Below, piece by piece: positions 7,944 through 17,184 of a stretch of 64,000 nt of DNA. The position numbers were made by a program, and so were the translations under genes. Numbering within the stretch: the stretch's first letter is position 1; every line of letters begins with the position of its first letter. Under the pieces are notes generated by a model that did not search any database, was not told the origin of the DNA, and was given only the letters and a program-made list of their open reading frames with translations. Origin of the DNA: Rhodococcus sp. 14-2483-1-2 (GTDB lineage Bacteria > Actinomycetota > Actinomycetes > Mycobacteriales > Mycobacteriaceae); assembly GCF_002259405.1 (NCBI RefSeq), contig NZ_NPFW01000002.1:62001-126000 (forward strand), in the 5' to 3' direction.

Positions 7944-8963
7944 TCAGCGACGCCGGTTGCGCAATCCCGCGACGCCGAGAGCTGCGAGGGCACCGGCACC
8001 CACCAGCGCCAGACCGCCCGTCACGCCAGGTCCTTCGCTGACCTCGACCCTCGTGTTGATCACTGCCGGCTCCGGCGCCGGAACATGCGCTTCGGCCAAG
8101 CTTTCGCGTGTCGTCGCAGCGAACGACGTGGAGAACAGCACCAGCCGTGACGTCGTGAACACGAACACCAGCAGGCCGATGATGGGACCGAAGACCACGC
8201 CCGCGGGCCCGCTCGTCACCGATGCCAGGTAGAGGGCACCGAGCTGCTTGAAGATCTCGAACCCGACGGCAGCGAGCAGTGCACCTTTCGCTGCGCTGCG
8301 CCACGACACCGGCTCGCGCGGCAGCCGCGAGATCACCCAGGTGAACAATGCCCAGGTGCCCGCAAGCGCGAGGAGAATCGAGAAGACGCGCAGCGCGACG
8401 CCCACTCCTGGGATGGAATCGAGATTGGCCCACTCCAGAATGCTGCGCATCAGGTCACCTCCGGCCAGCGCCGACAACGCCAACGACAGCACCAGCGCGG
8501 TCCCCAGCCCGAGCAGCGCGGCGAAATCCTTGGCCTTGGTGGCCAGAAAACCACCCTGCTCGTGCTGGCTCTCCCACATGGCGGTCAGTGCCTCGCGTAG
8601 GTTCGCGATCCAACCGAGACCGGCATACAGGGCGCCGAGCAGACCGATGATGCCGACGCTCGTCCGAGACTCGATGGCCGTCTGAATCAGCGAATTGATG
8701 GTCTCACCGAAGCTGCCGGGCACGTTCTCGGCAATCTGCGACTGGATCTCGGCAAGCCACTCGGGCTGATTCACCAGCACGAACCCGGCGATCGCGAACG
8801 CGACCATCAGCAGCGGGAACAGGGCCAGCACACTGAAGTACGTCATGCCTGCGGCGTAGTAGTCGCCCTTCTGACCCTGATACCGCTGCGCAGCAACAAC
8901 AGTGTGATCGAGCCACGGCCACCGTTCGCGCCGGTCGTCGAGGATCGCCTTGAAATCGGGCAT
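7944..8963 (-). CDS. YihY/BrkB-family membrane protein
   Basis: 339-residue inner-membrane protein from ATG at 8963 (AGAAGG 8 bases upstream; a GTG three codons earlier is too close to that site). About six hydrophobic helices follow an amphipathic N-terminus, with the family's DYYAAGMTYFSVLALFPLLM near residue 40 and GPIIGLLVFVFTTSRLVLFSTSFAAT in the last third. The C-terminus is a further helix and an Arg-rich tail. Formerly annotated as RNase BN, but the family has no shown nuclease activity; its role is unknown. It sits beside trpS as in mycobacteria (Rv3335c-Rv3336c). Confidence 0.88.
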   Translation of the reverse strand: MPDFKAILDDRRERWPWLDHTVVAAQRYQGQKGDYYAAGMTYFSVLALFPLLMVAFAIAGFVLVNQPEWLAEIQSQIAENVPGSFGETINSLIQTAIESRTSVGIIGLLGALYAGLGWIANLREALTAMWESQHEQGGFLATKAKDFAALLGLGTALVLSLALSALAGGDLMRSILEWANLDSIPGVGVALRVFSILLALAGTWALFTWVISRLPREPVSWRSAAKGALLAAVGFEIFKQLGALYLASVTSGPAGVVFGPIIGLLVFVFTTSRLVLFSTSFAATTRESLAEAHVPAPEPAVINTRVEVSEGPGVTGGLALVGAGALAALGVAGLRNRRR

Positions 8964-9077
8964 GGCACTCACCTTCTCGCTGTCGTCGCCTGCTGTCGGA
9001 TCGTGTCGCCACGGTGCTGCGCCTCGAACTACTCTTTGCCGAAATGCAGCACGCCCAAACTCGGTGTGCCGTAGATG

Positions 9078-10130
<1,053 letters not shown>

Positions 10131-10212
10131 TCACGACCCCATCGACGCCAACTCCCTGCCTGCCGAGATGGTCACTCCGCACCGGAACACGGGTCACTCC
10201 GCAGGCTCCGCT

Positions 10213-11079
10213 CTAGCGGTAGCGCACAGTCACCGGCGCGTGATCGGACCATCGCTGGTCGTACGCCTCGGCCCGCTCGGTGCTCGCTTCCTTGGCGCGC
10301 TCGGCCAGATCACTCGTGGCCAGCTGATAGTCGATTCGCCAGCCGGCGTCGTTGTCGAAGGCCTTGCCGCGGTACGACCACCAGCTGTACGGACCTTCGA
10401 CGCCCGGGTGCAGTGCACGTACGACGTCGGTCCAGGGAGCCTTCTCGGCGAGCAACCGCGTCACCCACTCGCGTTCCTCGGGCAGGAAGCCGGAGTTCTT
10501 GCGGTTGGTCTTCCATGCCTTGAGATCGGCCTCGGTATGGGCGATGTTCCAATCGCCGCACACCACCACGTCCCGATCGTCGGACGTCGCGGCCTTGGCC
10601 GTCTTGGCCAGATACTTCGCGAACGCCGCCATGAAGCGTTCCTTCTCGTCCTGCCGCTCGGTACCCACCTCGCCCGATGGCAGATACAGGCTCGCGACGG
10701 TGATATCGCCGAAATCGCCCTCGATGTACCGACCTGCATCGGCGAACTCGACGGCCCCGATGCCGGTACGAATCGCATCGGGAGCCGCCTTCGACAGCAA
10801 GGCCACCCCGTTGCGTCCCTTCGCGGACGGCTCGGCCGAGGCCAGGTGCCAGCCCGCATCGAGGGCCGGGGCCAGCGCCTTGGTCAGCTCCCCGTCGTTG
10901 GCGCGGGTTTCCTGCAGGCAGATGACGTCGGCATCGGTGGCCTCGAGCCACGGCAGCATGCCCTTGCGAACAGCTGCGCGAATTCCGTTGACGTTGACAG
11001 TGGAAACAGTGATCGGCACGCCGACGACGGTAGCGGAGCCCACCGACAGAGCGCGGACGGGCTGCTTACCTGGGTTCAT
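10213..11079 (-). CDS. xthA: exodeoxyribonuclease III / AP endonuclease
   Basis: Up to 288 residues; a Mg-dependent endonuclease/exonuclease/phosphatase-fold DNA repair enzyme acting at abasic sites and 3' blocks. Motifs include VNVNGIRAA at the start of the domain, ICLQETR with the metal-binding Glu, GDWNIAH with the catalytic Asp/Asn, and the terminal SDHAP carrying the catalytic Asp-His pair. The start is uncertain: ATG at 11079 gives about 20 extra residues, while GTG at 11019 (VPITVSTVNVNG) matches the usual family length better but lacks a clear ribosome-binding site. Lies between trpS and yidC on the same strand. Confidence 0.93.
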   Translation of the reverse strand: MNPGKQPVRALSVGSATVVGVPITVSTVNVNGIRAAVRKGMLPWLEATDADVICLQETRANDGELTKALAPALDAGWHLASAEPSAKGRNGVALLSKAAPDAIRTGIGAVEFADAGRYIEGDFGDITVASLYLPSGEVGTERQDEKERFMAAFAKYLAKTAKAATSDDRDVVVCGDWNIAHTEADLKAWKTNRKNSGFLPEEREWVTRLLAEKAPWTDVVRALHPGVEGPYSWWSYRGKAFDNDAGWRIDYQLATSDLAERAKEASTERAEAYDQRWSDHAPVTVRYR

Positions 11080-11093
11080 TCCTGCCCGGCCTG

Positions 11094-11996
11094 CTATCGA
11101 CGCCTCGGCTTCGCCCCGGGTTTCGGCGCGGTGACCACCGATGTCACCTCCGGCACCACCACCGGTTCACGATCGATGCGTCGGTAGACGATGTGCTGTT
11201 GGACGTAGGTCCACATGTTGTTGCTCACCCAGTACAGCAACACCGCGACCGGCAACACCGGGCCGCCGACGAGCACGCCTGCCGGGAACACCCAGAGCAC
11301 GAGCTTGTTCATGATCGCGGTCTGCGGGTTTGCGAGCGCCGCTGCGTCCTGCCGGGCGACGGACGCCCGCGAGTTCAGATGAGTCGCCACCGCCGCAACG
11401 ATCATCAACGGAACCGCAACGAACGCGATGCTCCACACCGACGGCACTCCCCCGAACGGACCGAATGCCTCGAGCACCTCCCGAGAGCTGTTGACGGCAG
11501 CGGAGATCGGCGCACCGAAGAGTCGTGCGTCGAGGAAGGACTGCACATCGACAGCGCTGAAGACGTAGTTCGCGGTGTTCGCATTTTCCTGCGCAGTCAT
11601 ACCGAGATGACCGAATCCGGTACCGGTTCGGTTGAACGAGCGCAGCACGTGCAGCAGACCGATGAAGACCGGGCCCTGCGCCAGCAGGGGCAGGCACCCC
11701 ATCAAGGGGTTGAAACCGTGTTCCTGCTGCAACTTCCGCATTTCGGTTGCTTGCCGAGCACGGTCCCCGGAGTACTTCCTCTGTACGGCCTCGAGCTGGG
11801 GCTTCAGTTTCTTCATGGCGAGCTGGGAACGAATCTGGCCGACGAACGGCTTGATCAGCAGCGCACGCAGTGTGAAGACCAGGAATATCACCGCCAAGGC
11901 CCAGGCGAAGCCGTTGTCGGGGCCGAGCACGGACCCGAAGACTCTGTGCCAAAACCACAGCACCGCGGAGACGGGATAGTAGACGAAATCGAGCAT
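11094..11996 (-). CDS. yidC: YidC/Oxa1-family membrane protein insertase (second-type paralogue)
   Basis: 300 residues from ATG at 11996, with GAGGTG 7 bases upstream. Inserts and folds membrane proteins, alone or with SecYEG. Five hydrophobic segments: the first at about 5-25, the second ending ALLIKPFV, then a charged cytoplasmic hairpin ([37 protein letters not shown] in sense) and three more; the conserved Arg of the hydrophilic groove is probably that in [10 protein letters not shown]. It lacks the rpmH-rnpA-jag neighbourhood of the primary yidC and instead ends an operon with two small membrane proteins and a DUF4153-like protein, so it is likely a paralogue with a special client set. 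Basic tail [11 protein letters not shown]. Confidence 0.9.
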   Translation of the reverse strand: MLDFVYYPVSAVLWFWHRVFGSVLGPDNGFAWALAVIFLVFTLRALLIKPFVGQIRSQLAMKKLKPQLEAVQRKYSGDRARQATEMRKLQQEHGFNPLMGCLPLLAQGPVFIGLLHVLRSFNRTGTGFGHLGMTAQENANTANYVFSAVDVQSFLDARLFGAPISAAVNSSREVLEAFGPFGGVPSVWSIAFVAVPLMIVAAVATHLNSRASVARQDAAALANPQTAIMNKLVLWVFPAGVLVGGPVLPVAVLLYWVSNNMWTYVQQHIVYRRIDREPVVVPEVTSVVTAPKPGAKPRRR

Positions 11997-12059
11997 GGTG
12001 GAGCACCTCACTGTGAGAGAAGTCGGTCGGTCGGCGTCTCGACCGGATCTCGCAGTGGC

Positions 12060-12398
12060 TCAGATCAACTGGAGCCACCGGTCCGGTCCAGGGACCGGAC
12101 CGGGTGCTCTGGGCATGGGGCGACCGGGCGCATCGGGTTGCTGTTGCCTGCGGAACGATCCCCGAAGCCGCCGCCCGTCCGCGCCTGCGGAATCCGACGA
12201 CAGCGGTGCGATCACTGCCAGATCGGACGGCGCACCGAGGACGACAAGGGACGCCGCGACCAACGCACCGAACATCGCTATCTGTGCGGCGGGTTGGGCG
12301 TCGACGACGGTGAAGACGACCAGCAGGACGGCGAGAACGCCGACCAGTGTCCCGGCGTAGCGTCGAATCGCCAGGTGAGGGGTTCGAGAATCGAGCAT
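12060..12398 (-). CDS. small membrane protein, DUF6412-like, upstream of yidC
   Basis: 112 residues from ATG at 12398, with AAGGA 7 bases upstream. Two hydrophobic segments (about residues 14-32 and 38-56) are followed by a soluble tail with the motif RLRGSFRRQQQPDAPGRPMP. The neighbouring 94-residue protein has two hydrophobic segments and almost the same tail motif. Small proteins of this design beside a yidC paralogue are known in actinobacteria (DUF6412, named from memory and not searched). The yidC start is 63 bases downstream. Function unknown; an accessory of this YidC is inferred from the conserved pairing. Confidence 0.75.
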   Translation of the reverse strand: MLDSRTPHLAIRRYAGTLVGVLAVLLVVFTVVDAQPAAQIAMFGALVAASLVVLGAPSDLAVIAPLSSDSAGADGRRLRGSFRRQQQPDAPGRPMPRAPGPVPGPDRWLQLI

Positions 12399-12460
12399 CT
12401 TCGGTTCCTTGGGACAGCCTCGCGGACAACGGGTTGCGATGGCGTGGGGGAACTTTCGAG

Positions 12461-12745
12461 CTACAGTGCCCCCACCAGTGCACCGGGTGCACGTGGCTGT
12501 GGGCGGCCCGGAGCATCCGGGCGATGTTGACGCCGGAACGACCCTCGAAGGTGGCGTTCCTCTGCGGCGGGGCCGGCATTCGGCAGCAGGCGCAGCAGTG
12601 CCGGCACATCGACACGGTGTGCGAGCAGCATCAGCGTTGCCAGCGCCGCGACGAGGATCAGGGCCACGTCCGCGGTTGCGGTCGGCATCGTCAGGTACAG
12701 CGCCACGAGGAGCAGCGAGGTGACGACCATGCTCTGGTATCTCAT
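12461..12745 (-). CDS. small membrane protein paralogous to its downstream neighbour (DUF6412-like)
   Basis: 94 residues from ATG at 12745, with GGAGG 6 bases upstream. Two hydrophobic segments (about 6-22 and 25-41) end in AHRVDVPALLRLLP, followed by a tail with HLRGSFRRQHRPDAPGRPQP. The motif LRGSFRRQxxPDAPGRPxPRAPG is shared with the product of 12060-12398, so the pair arose by duplication or converged on one binding partner. Encoded between the DUF4153-like gene and the second small gene, all on one strand with short gaps. No function can be assigned from sequence. Confidence 0.72.
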   Translation of the reverse strand: MRYQSMVVTSLLLVALYLTMPTATADVALILVAALATLMLLAHRVDVPALLRLLPNAGPAAEERHLRGSFRRQHRPDAPGRPQPRAPGALVGAL

Positions 12746-12792
12746 CGCGCACCTCCCCGTTCCGACGCCTACCCGATGATTCGAGTCGTTGC

Positions 12793-14223
12793 TCAGGGTA
12801 CAGATACCGAGGGGTCCGTGCACAGGTGCCAGGTATCGCCGACGAACACCGGCCCGCGAGCCTGAACACAGGGACGCACGTAGCTGGGCAGTCGCTCGAG
12901 CTCGGCGTCGGCGTCGGCCGACAACCCACCCACGTAGGACGTATCGATACGTCCGGTCTGCTCGAAGCGATCGACGTTGTGCCGTGCGATGTACGCATCC
13001 GGGTTCAGAGCCGCCAGCGTGAGCACGGTCAGAACCGCACCGACGCCTACTGCTCGTGGAAGCCGGCGCCCCGACATCCGCACGCCCGAGACCAGAAGCA
13101 GAACGAAGACCGAACCCAGCCACCACTCGACGGCCGTGACGAACAACCTGAGGGTGGTGTAGCCGTATTGCTGCTCGTACAACGACATTCGATGCAGGGC
13201 CGACGCAACGATCACCAACGACAGCAGGCACAGCCCACCGAGCAGGGCCCGCAATGCACTTCGATCACGGCGATCCTCGCGTCGAGCCTTCGCCACCGTG
13301 ACCGCGATGACGAGCAGTGTCAGTACCGTCACTGCGAGCAATTGCCAGAAGCCCTGCCGGGCGTATTCGGCATTGGTCAGACCCTCCGTGGTCACCACGT
13401 GCCCTTGCCCGCCGAACAGCGTCGGCACCTGGAACCCGACGAACACGACGAACAGGGCCACCACCGCCCCGAGGGGAACCATCCACTCCCACAACTGCAC
13501 CGATCGACGCGGCGACGGCGCGAGGCGATCGAACCGAGGCGGATGCAGCGCGACGTAACAGACAGCGAGCGCACCACCTGCGGTGAGCACGAAGACGAGG
13601 GTGCGTCCGAGAATCGATGCGGCATCGAACTCGGGCGTCACCGCGCCCAGGGCATCCGAGAAACGCTTGTCGGCCGCACCGAACAACGCCGCGAACACGA
13701 CGAAGAGCGCCACGGTCACGACGGCCACCATGCCGATACGCACCGGCCGAGGCCCCTCCAGATCGATCGAACCGGCTCCGCGTCGAGTCCACCGTGCCAC
13801 CCGCACCGGCAGCAACACCGGCAGGAGAGCGCCGAGTGCAATTCCCGTCCACGTCCAGGCGCGGGAGAGCACAACCACTCCGACCACGATGGCGAGCGTC
13901 GTCGACATCGTCACGATCCACTCGGCCGCGCGCAGCGCAGACACGCTCGCCAATGCCAGCACTCCTGCCACGCCGGCCCACTCCCACCGCGAGAGCCTGC
14001 CACTGCGGGCTGCGAGCACAACACCCACGAAGGCCAGGGCGGTGATCAGCACGCCGAACGTGTTGTCCATCAGCGTCACTGCACCGATCAGTCCGGCAAA
14101 GGCGGACCCGAGCAGCGCCGCACGAGGTGGCTGCGAATACCGCAGCACCGGCCAGGTGCGCGGCCCCCAGGGAGAGCGCCTGTGCTTCGCTGCCGGATGA
14201 ATCGGAATGTCGATCGTGCTCAT
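12793..14223 (-). CDS. DUF4153/DUF4173-like polytopic membrane protein
   Basis: 476 residues from ATG at 14223 (GAGGGA 6 bases upstream), opening MSTIDIPIHPAAKHRR. About eleven hydrophobic segments follow, among them LIGAVTLMDNTFGVLITALAF, VVTVALFVVFAALFGAADKRF and LWEWMVPLGAVVALFVVF. The GAADKRFSD and EYARQGFWQLL elements suit the DUF4153/DUF4173 family of uncharacterised membrane proteins. The C-terminal 80 residues are extracytoplasmic and contain two Cys (VRPCVQAR and HLCTDP), which may form a disulfide. First gene of the operon leading to yidC. A two-component system is encoded 88 bases upstream on the same strand and may control or share transcription. Confidence 0.78.
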   Translation of the reverse strand: MSTIDIPIHPAAKHRRSPWGPRTWPVLRYSQPPRAALLGSAFAGLIGAVTLMDNTFGVLITALAFVGVVLAARSGRLSRWEWAGVAGVLALASVSALRAAEWIVTMSTTLAIVVGVVVLSRAWTWTGIALGALLPVLLPVRVARWTRRGAGSIDLEGPRPVRIGMVAVVTVALFVVFAALFGAADKRFSDALGAVTPEFDAASILGRTLVFVLTAGGALAVCYVALHPPRFDRLAPSPRRSVQLWEWMVPLGAVVALFVVFVGFQVPTLFGGQGHVVTTEGLTNAEYARQGFWQLLAVTVLTLLVIAVTVAKARREDRRDRSALRALLGGLCLLSLVIVASALHRMSLYEQQYGYTTLRLFVTAVEWWLGSVFVLLLVSGVRMSGRRLPRAVGVGAVLTVLTLAALNPDAYIARHNVDRFEQTGRIDTSYVGGLSADADAELERLPSYVRPCVQARGPVFVGDTWHLCTDPSVSVP

Positions 14224-14311
14224 GACTCTTCCCTCTTCTGTGTTTCGGGCATGACAGGTCGGCGGCCGCAGTCCGGGGACGAGCAGTCGCGGTTCGGATG
14301 GATCGATGAAT

Positions 14312-15286
14312 TCAGTGCTCGGGGATGGCCACTCTGATGTGGCAGCCGAATTCGCTGTCGAGAACGTCGATGGTTCCGCCGTGCAGTTCGGTGGCCCAGC
14401 GGGCGATGCCGAGGCCGAGACCTGTTCCGCCGTCGGTGGATCCGCCGCGAGTGAATCGGTCGAACACGGCAAGGCGGTCGGCGGGCGCGATGCCCGGTCC
14501 CTGGTCGACGACGTCGAATGCGTACGCCCCGCCGATTCGATGGGCGCGTAGCGTCACGGTGCTCGAATGAGGAGAATGCCGCACGGCGTTGTCGACGAGG
14601 TTGGTGATCACCTGCGTCATACGCGACCGGTCGGCCAGGACGGTCGCATCGCCGGGCGAGACGACGATCGACACTCGTTCTCTGTGAACGGAGGTGGCGT
14701 CCTCGAGGAATTGCCGGACCTCGAACTCCTCCGGGGCAATGGTGAGCACACCGCCCTCCACCCGCGACAGATCGAGCAGTTCGCTGACCAGATCTCCGAG
14801 TCTCTCGGTTTGGCGCAGCGCCACCGACAGCGTTGCGGGATTCGCGTCGGTCACCCCGTCGACCATGTTCTCGAGCACGGCACGCAGGGCAGCGATGGGC
14901 GTCTTCAGCTCGTGCGAAACGTTGCCGATGAGTTCGCGGCGGTACTTCTCCGCGGCTTCGAGATCACTTGCCATGGTGTTGAACGCCGTGGCGAGCTCGC
15001 CCACCTCGTCCTTCGATGTTGCCCGCACTCGCGTCGAATAATCGCCTCGCGCCATCGCTTTGGCGGCCGAGGTCATCTCGCGCAGCGGTGATGTCATACC
15101 GTGGGCGACGAATTGTGTTGCGGCCAAGGACACGACGAGCGCTGCGAGGAGGGTGTAGCGGAATTGCCAGCCCGCTCCGATCCAGAAGACGACGCTCGCG
15201 AGCACCAGGACTATGCCCACGACGAGCGAGACCTTGAGCTTGAACGACCGCAACGGATCCAACGGGCGCGGCAGCATGCGGGTCAT
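14312..15286 (-). CDS. two-component sensor histidine kinase with short sensor region
   Basis: 324 residues. TM1 (about 18-38) and TM2 (about 45-62) are separated by only a few residues, so there is essentially no extracytoplasmic domain and the signal is probably sensed within the membrane or by a partner protein. HAMP runs about 63-115. The HisKA box GNVSHELKTP has His125. The HATPase domain has NLVDNAVRHSPH, DQGPGIAPADRLAVFDRF and GTGLGLGIARW. All motifs are intact. The start ATG overlaps the regulator stop (ATGA), so translation is coupled. The DUF4153-yidC operon follows on the same strand after 88 bases and may be a target. Confidence 0.93.
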   Translation of the reverse strand: MTRMLPRPLDPLRSFKLKVSLVVGIVLVLASVVFWIGAGWQFRYTLLAALVVSLAATQFVAHGMTSPLREMTSAAKAMARGDYSTRVRATSKDEVGELATAFNTMASDLEAAEKYRRELIGNVSHELKTPIAALRAVLENMVDGVTDANPATLSVALRQTERLGDLVSELLDLSRVEGGVLTIAPEEFEVRQFLEDATSVHRERVSIVVSPGDATVLADRSRMTQVITNLVDNAVRHSPHSSTVTLRAHRIGGAYAFDVVDQGPGIAPADRLAVFDRFTRGGSTDGGTGLGLGIARWATELHGGTIDVLDSEFGCHIRVAIPEH

Positions 15287-15957
15287 CGCGGCGACTCCAC
15301 GGCATAGCCCACGCCGTGGACGGTCCGAATGAGATCGCCACCGAGTTTGCGACGCAACGCTTTCACGTGAGAATCGACCGTCCTGCTGCTGGCCGAATCA
15401 TCCCAGCCCCACAGTTCCGACAGTAGGGTCTCCCGCGACACGGCACTGCGCGGCCGAGCAGCCAGAAAGGCGAGGATGTCGAATTCCGTTCTGGTCAAGT
15501 GGATGTCACCGGAGGGAGTGGTCACCCGCCGTTCCCGGTGATCGATCTGTACGTCACCGACTCGAACCGCCTGGGGTTCGGCGGCCACCGTACGCTCGGC
15601 ACGCCGGACCAGGGCGTGCACGCGAGCGACCAACTCGCGCATGCTGAACGGCTTTCCCAGGTAGTCGTCCGCGCCGACGCCCAGGCCGACGAGCATGTCC
15701 GTCTCGTCGGACTTGGCCGTCAACATCAACACCGGGACCGGACGGGACGCCTGGATACGGCGGCACACTTCGAGCCCGTCGAACCCGGGCAGCATCAGAT
15801 CGAGCACCACCACGTCGGGATCGATCCGGGCGCACGCGTCGACGGCAGACGGGCCGTCGGCGGCAGTGACGACCTCGTACCCTTCGCCGCGCAGCCGAGC
15901 GGCAACGGCCTCGGAGATCGTGGGCTCGTCGTCGACGACGAGAACTGTGCGGCTCAT
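15283..15957 (-). CDS. OmpR-family response regulator
   Basis: 224 residues from ATG at 15957. The receiver has VVDDEP near residue 9, phospho-acceptor Asp53 (VLDLMLP), MLTAKSD and the invariant Lys in GKPF. The winged helix carries LTRTEFDILAFLAARPRSAVSRETLL and SRTVDSHVKALRRKLGG. Overlaps the kinase start by four bases. No strong ribosome-binding site precedes the ATG (only AGGG about 10 bases up), so a leaderless transcript is possible. It is encoded divergently from the iron-siderophore lipoprotein gene. Confidence 0.93.
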   Translation of the reverse strand: MSRTVLVVDDEPTISEAVAARLRGEGYEVVTAADGPSAVDACARIDPDVVVLDLMLPGFDGLEVCRRIQASRPVPVLMLTAKSDETDMLVGLGVGADDYLGKPFSMRELVARVHALVRRAERTVAAEPQAVRVGDVQIDHRERRVTTPSGDIHLTRTEFDILAFLAARPRSAVSRETLLSELWGWDDSASSRTVDSHVKALRRKLGGDLIRTVHGVGYAVESPR

Positions 15958-16075
15958 GAGAACTGACCCTAGAGGGCGCACGTGGAGGAGTCCGTCGGGA
16001 AATGTGGAGGTTCGGTGAAGGTTGAGCCAGGCGTTCGACGGCGCGGCGACCGACGGACTCACCGACACGCTGAAA

Positions 16076-16094
16076 TTAGGGTGGGCTACCCTTC
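16076..16094. promoter_or_regulatory. probable IdeR/DtxR iron box
   Basis: TTAGGGTGGGCTACCCTTC matches the 19-bp mycobacterial/corynebacterial iron box (TTAGGTTAGGCTAACCTAA) at 14 of 19 positions, in the correct register. It lies 34 bases before the ATG of a siderophore-binding lipoprotein gene, where repression under iron sufficiency is expected. A further TTAGCCAACCCTTA stretch a few bases downstream may be a weak second half-box. Confidence 0.65.
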
Positions 16095-16128
16095 CCGATG
16101 TTAGCCAACCCTTACGAAAGGCGTATCG

Positions 16129-17172
16129 ATGCACATCCGACCACTTCACCGAACCTGGGCGGTGTGCGCCATTGCGCTGACCACCGTGGGACTGCTGACT
16201 GCCTGCTCGAACTCCACCGACGAGCCGGCACCGACGGTCGGTGCGTCCTCCGATTCGGCCGCCTTCCCGGTCACGATCGAGCACGCGTTCGGTGAGACCG
16301 TTGTGCCCGAAGAACCGACTCGTATCGTGGTGGCCGGTTACACCGAGCAGGACACCGTCTTGGCGCTCGGCGTGATACCCGTCGGCGTCACGGAGTGGTA
16401 CGGCGAACAGCCCTACGCAACCTGGCCCTGGGCGCAGGCAGCTCTGGGCGACGCTCAGCCCGAAGTGCTCTCGAACGACGATGGATTCGAGACGGAGAAA
16501 ATCGCCGCACTCGAGCCCGATCTGATCATCGCCACCAATGCCGGCTTGACCGCTGACACGTACGACACGCTCAGCGACATTGCGCCGACGCTCGCCCAGT
16601 CGGACGCGTCGACCGCCTATTTCGAGCCCTGGGACGTCCAGGCGCAGAAGATCGGACGTGCGCTCGGTAAGAAGACCGAGGTCGATGCCCTGATCGACGG
16701 CGTCAATCAGAAGTTCGCCGACGCTGCGGCCGCACACCCGGAGTTTGCCGGCACGAAGGCGATCTTCTTGCAGAACGCGTTCTACGAGGGCAAGGCGATC
16801 GCGTACCAGGACGGGTTGAGCACCGACTTCCTGACCGAATTGGGCTTCGTCATTCCCGACGACATCGACGCCTACGTTCCGGCCGACGGCAGCGCGCAGG
16901 CGAGCATCCCGCTCGAGAACCTGTCGGTCCTCAACGCCGCCGACGTGCTGATCTGGGGAACCGAGGAGCCCGGCGACCGCACGGAATTGGAGAAGGAGGC
17001 GATGTACGACGCACTCGAGCCGGTGAAGGACGGCAACCTGGTCTTCACCGACGGCGTGACGGCCGGCGCGATCTACTTCACCAGCGTGCTGAGCCTGCCG
17101 TACGTGATCGACAAGCTGGTTCCGGCTCTGGACGACGCTCTCGGTGGATCGCCGGCAACGATCACCGGCTGA
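16129..17172 (+). CDS. iron-siderophore ABC transporter substrate-binding lipoprotein (FecB-like)
   Basis: 347 residues. The signal peptide ends in lipobox LLTAC (Cys at about 25), so the protein is lipid-anchored outside. The mature part is of the cobalamin/Fe3+-siderophore binding class: VTIEHAFGETVVPEEPTRIVV opens the first lobe, EKIAALEPDLIIATNAGL is typical of the family, a long bridging helix follows, and the second lobe includes AADVLIWGTEEPGDR. It delivers a ferric chelate to a permease/ATPase, but none is encoded here, so partners must lie elsewhere. The probable iron box just upstream supports a role in iron uptake. The next gene is convergent. Confidence 0.9.
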   Translation: MHIRPLHRTWAVCAIALTTVGLLTACSNSTDEPAPTVGASSDSAAFPVTIEHAFGETVVPEEPTRIVVAGYTEQDTVLALGVIPVGVTEWYGEQPYATWPWAQAALGDAQPEVLSNDDGFETEKIAALEPDLIIATNAGLTADTYDTLSDIAPTLAQSDASTAYFEPWDVQAQKIGRALGKKTEVDALIDGVNQKFADAAAAHPEFAGTKAIFLQNAFYEGKAIAYQDGLSTDFLTELGFVIPDDIDAYVPADGSAQASIPLENLSVLNAADVLIWGTEEPGDRTELEKEAMYDALEPVKDGNLVFTDGVTAGAIYFTSVLSLPYVIDKLVPALDDALGGSPATITG

Positions 17173-17184
17173 TCCCGGGCGCTC

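Noticed and set aside
12060..12998. 312-codon minus-strand frame covering the small membrane protein
   Set aside because: Only the last 112 codons, after the ATG at 12398 with AAGGA upstream, look like protein; the earlier part runs through two neighbouring genes in the wrong frame.
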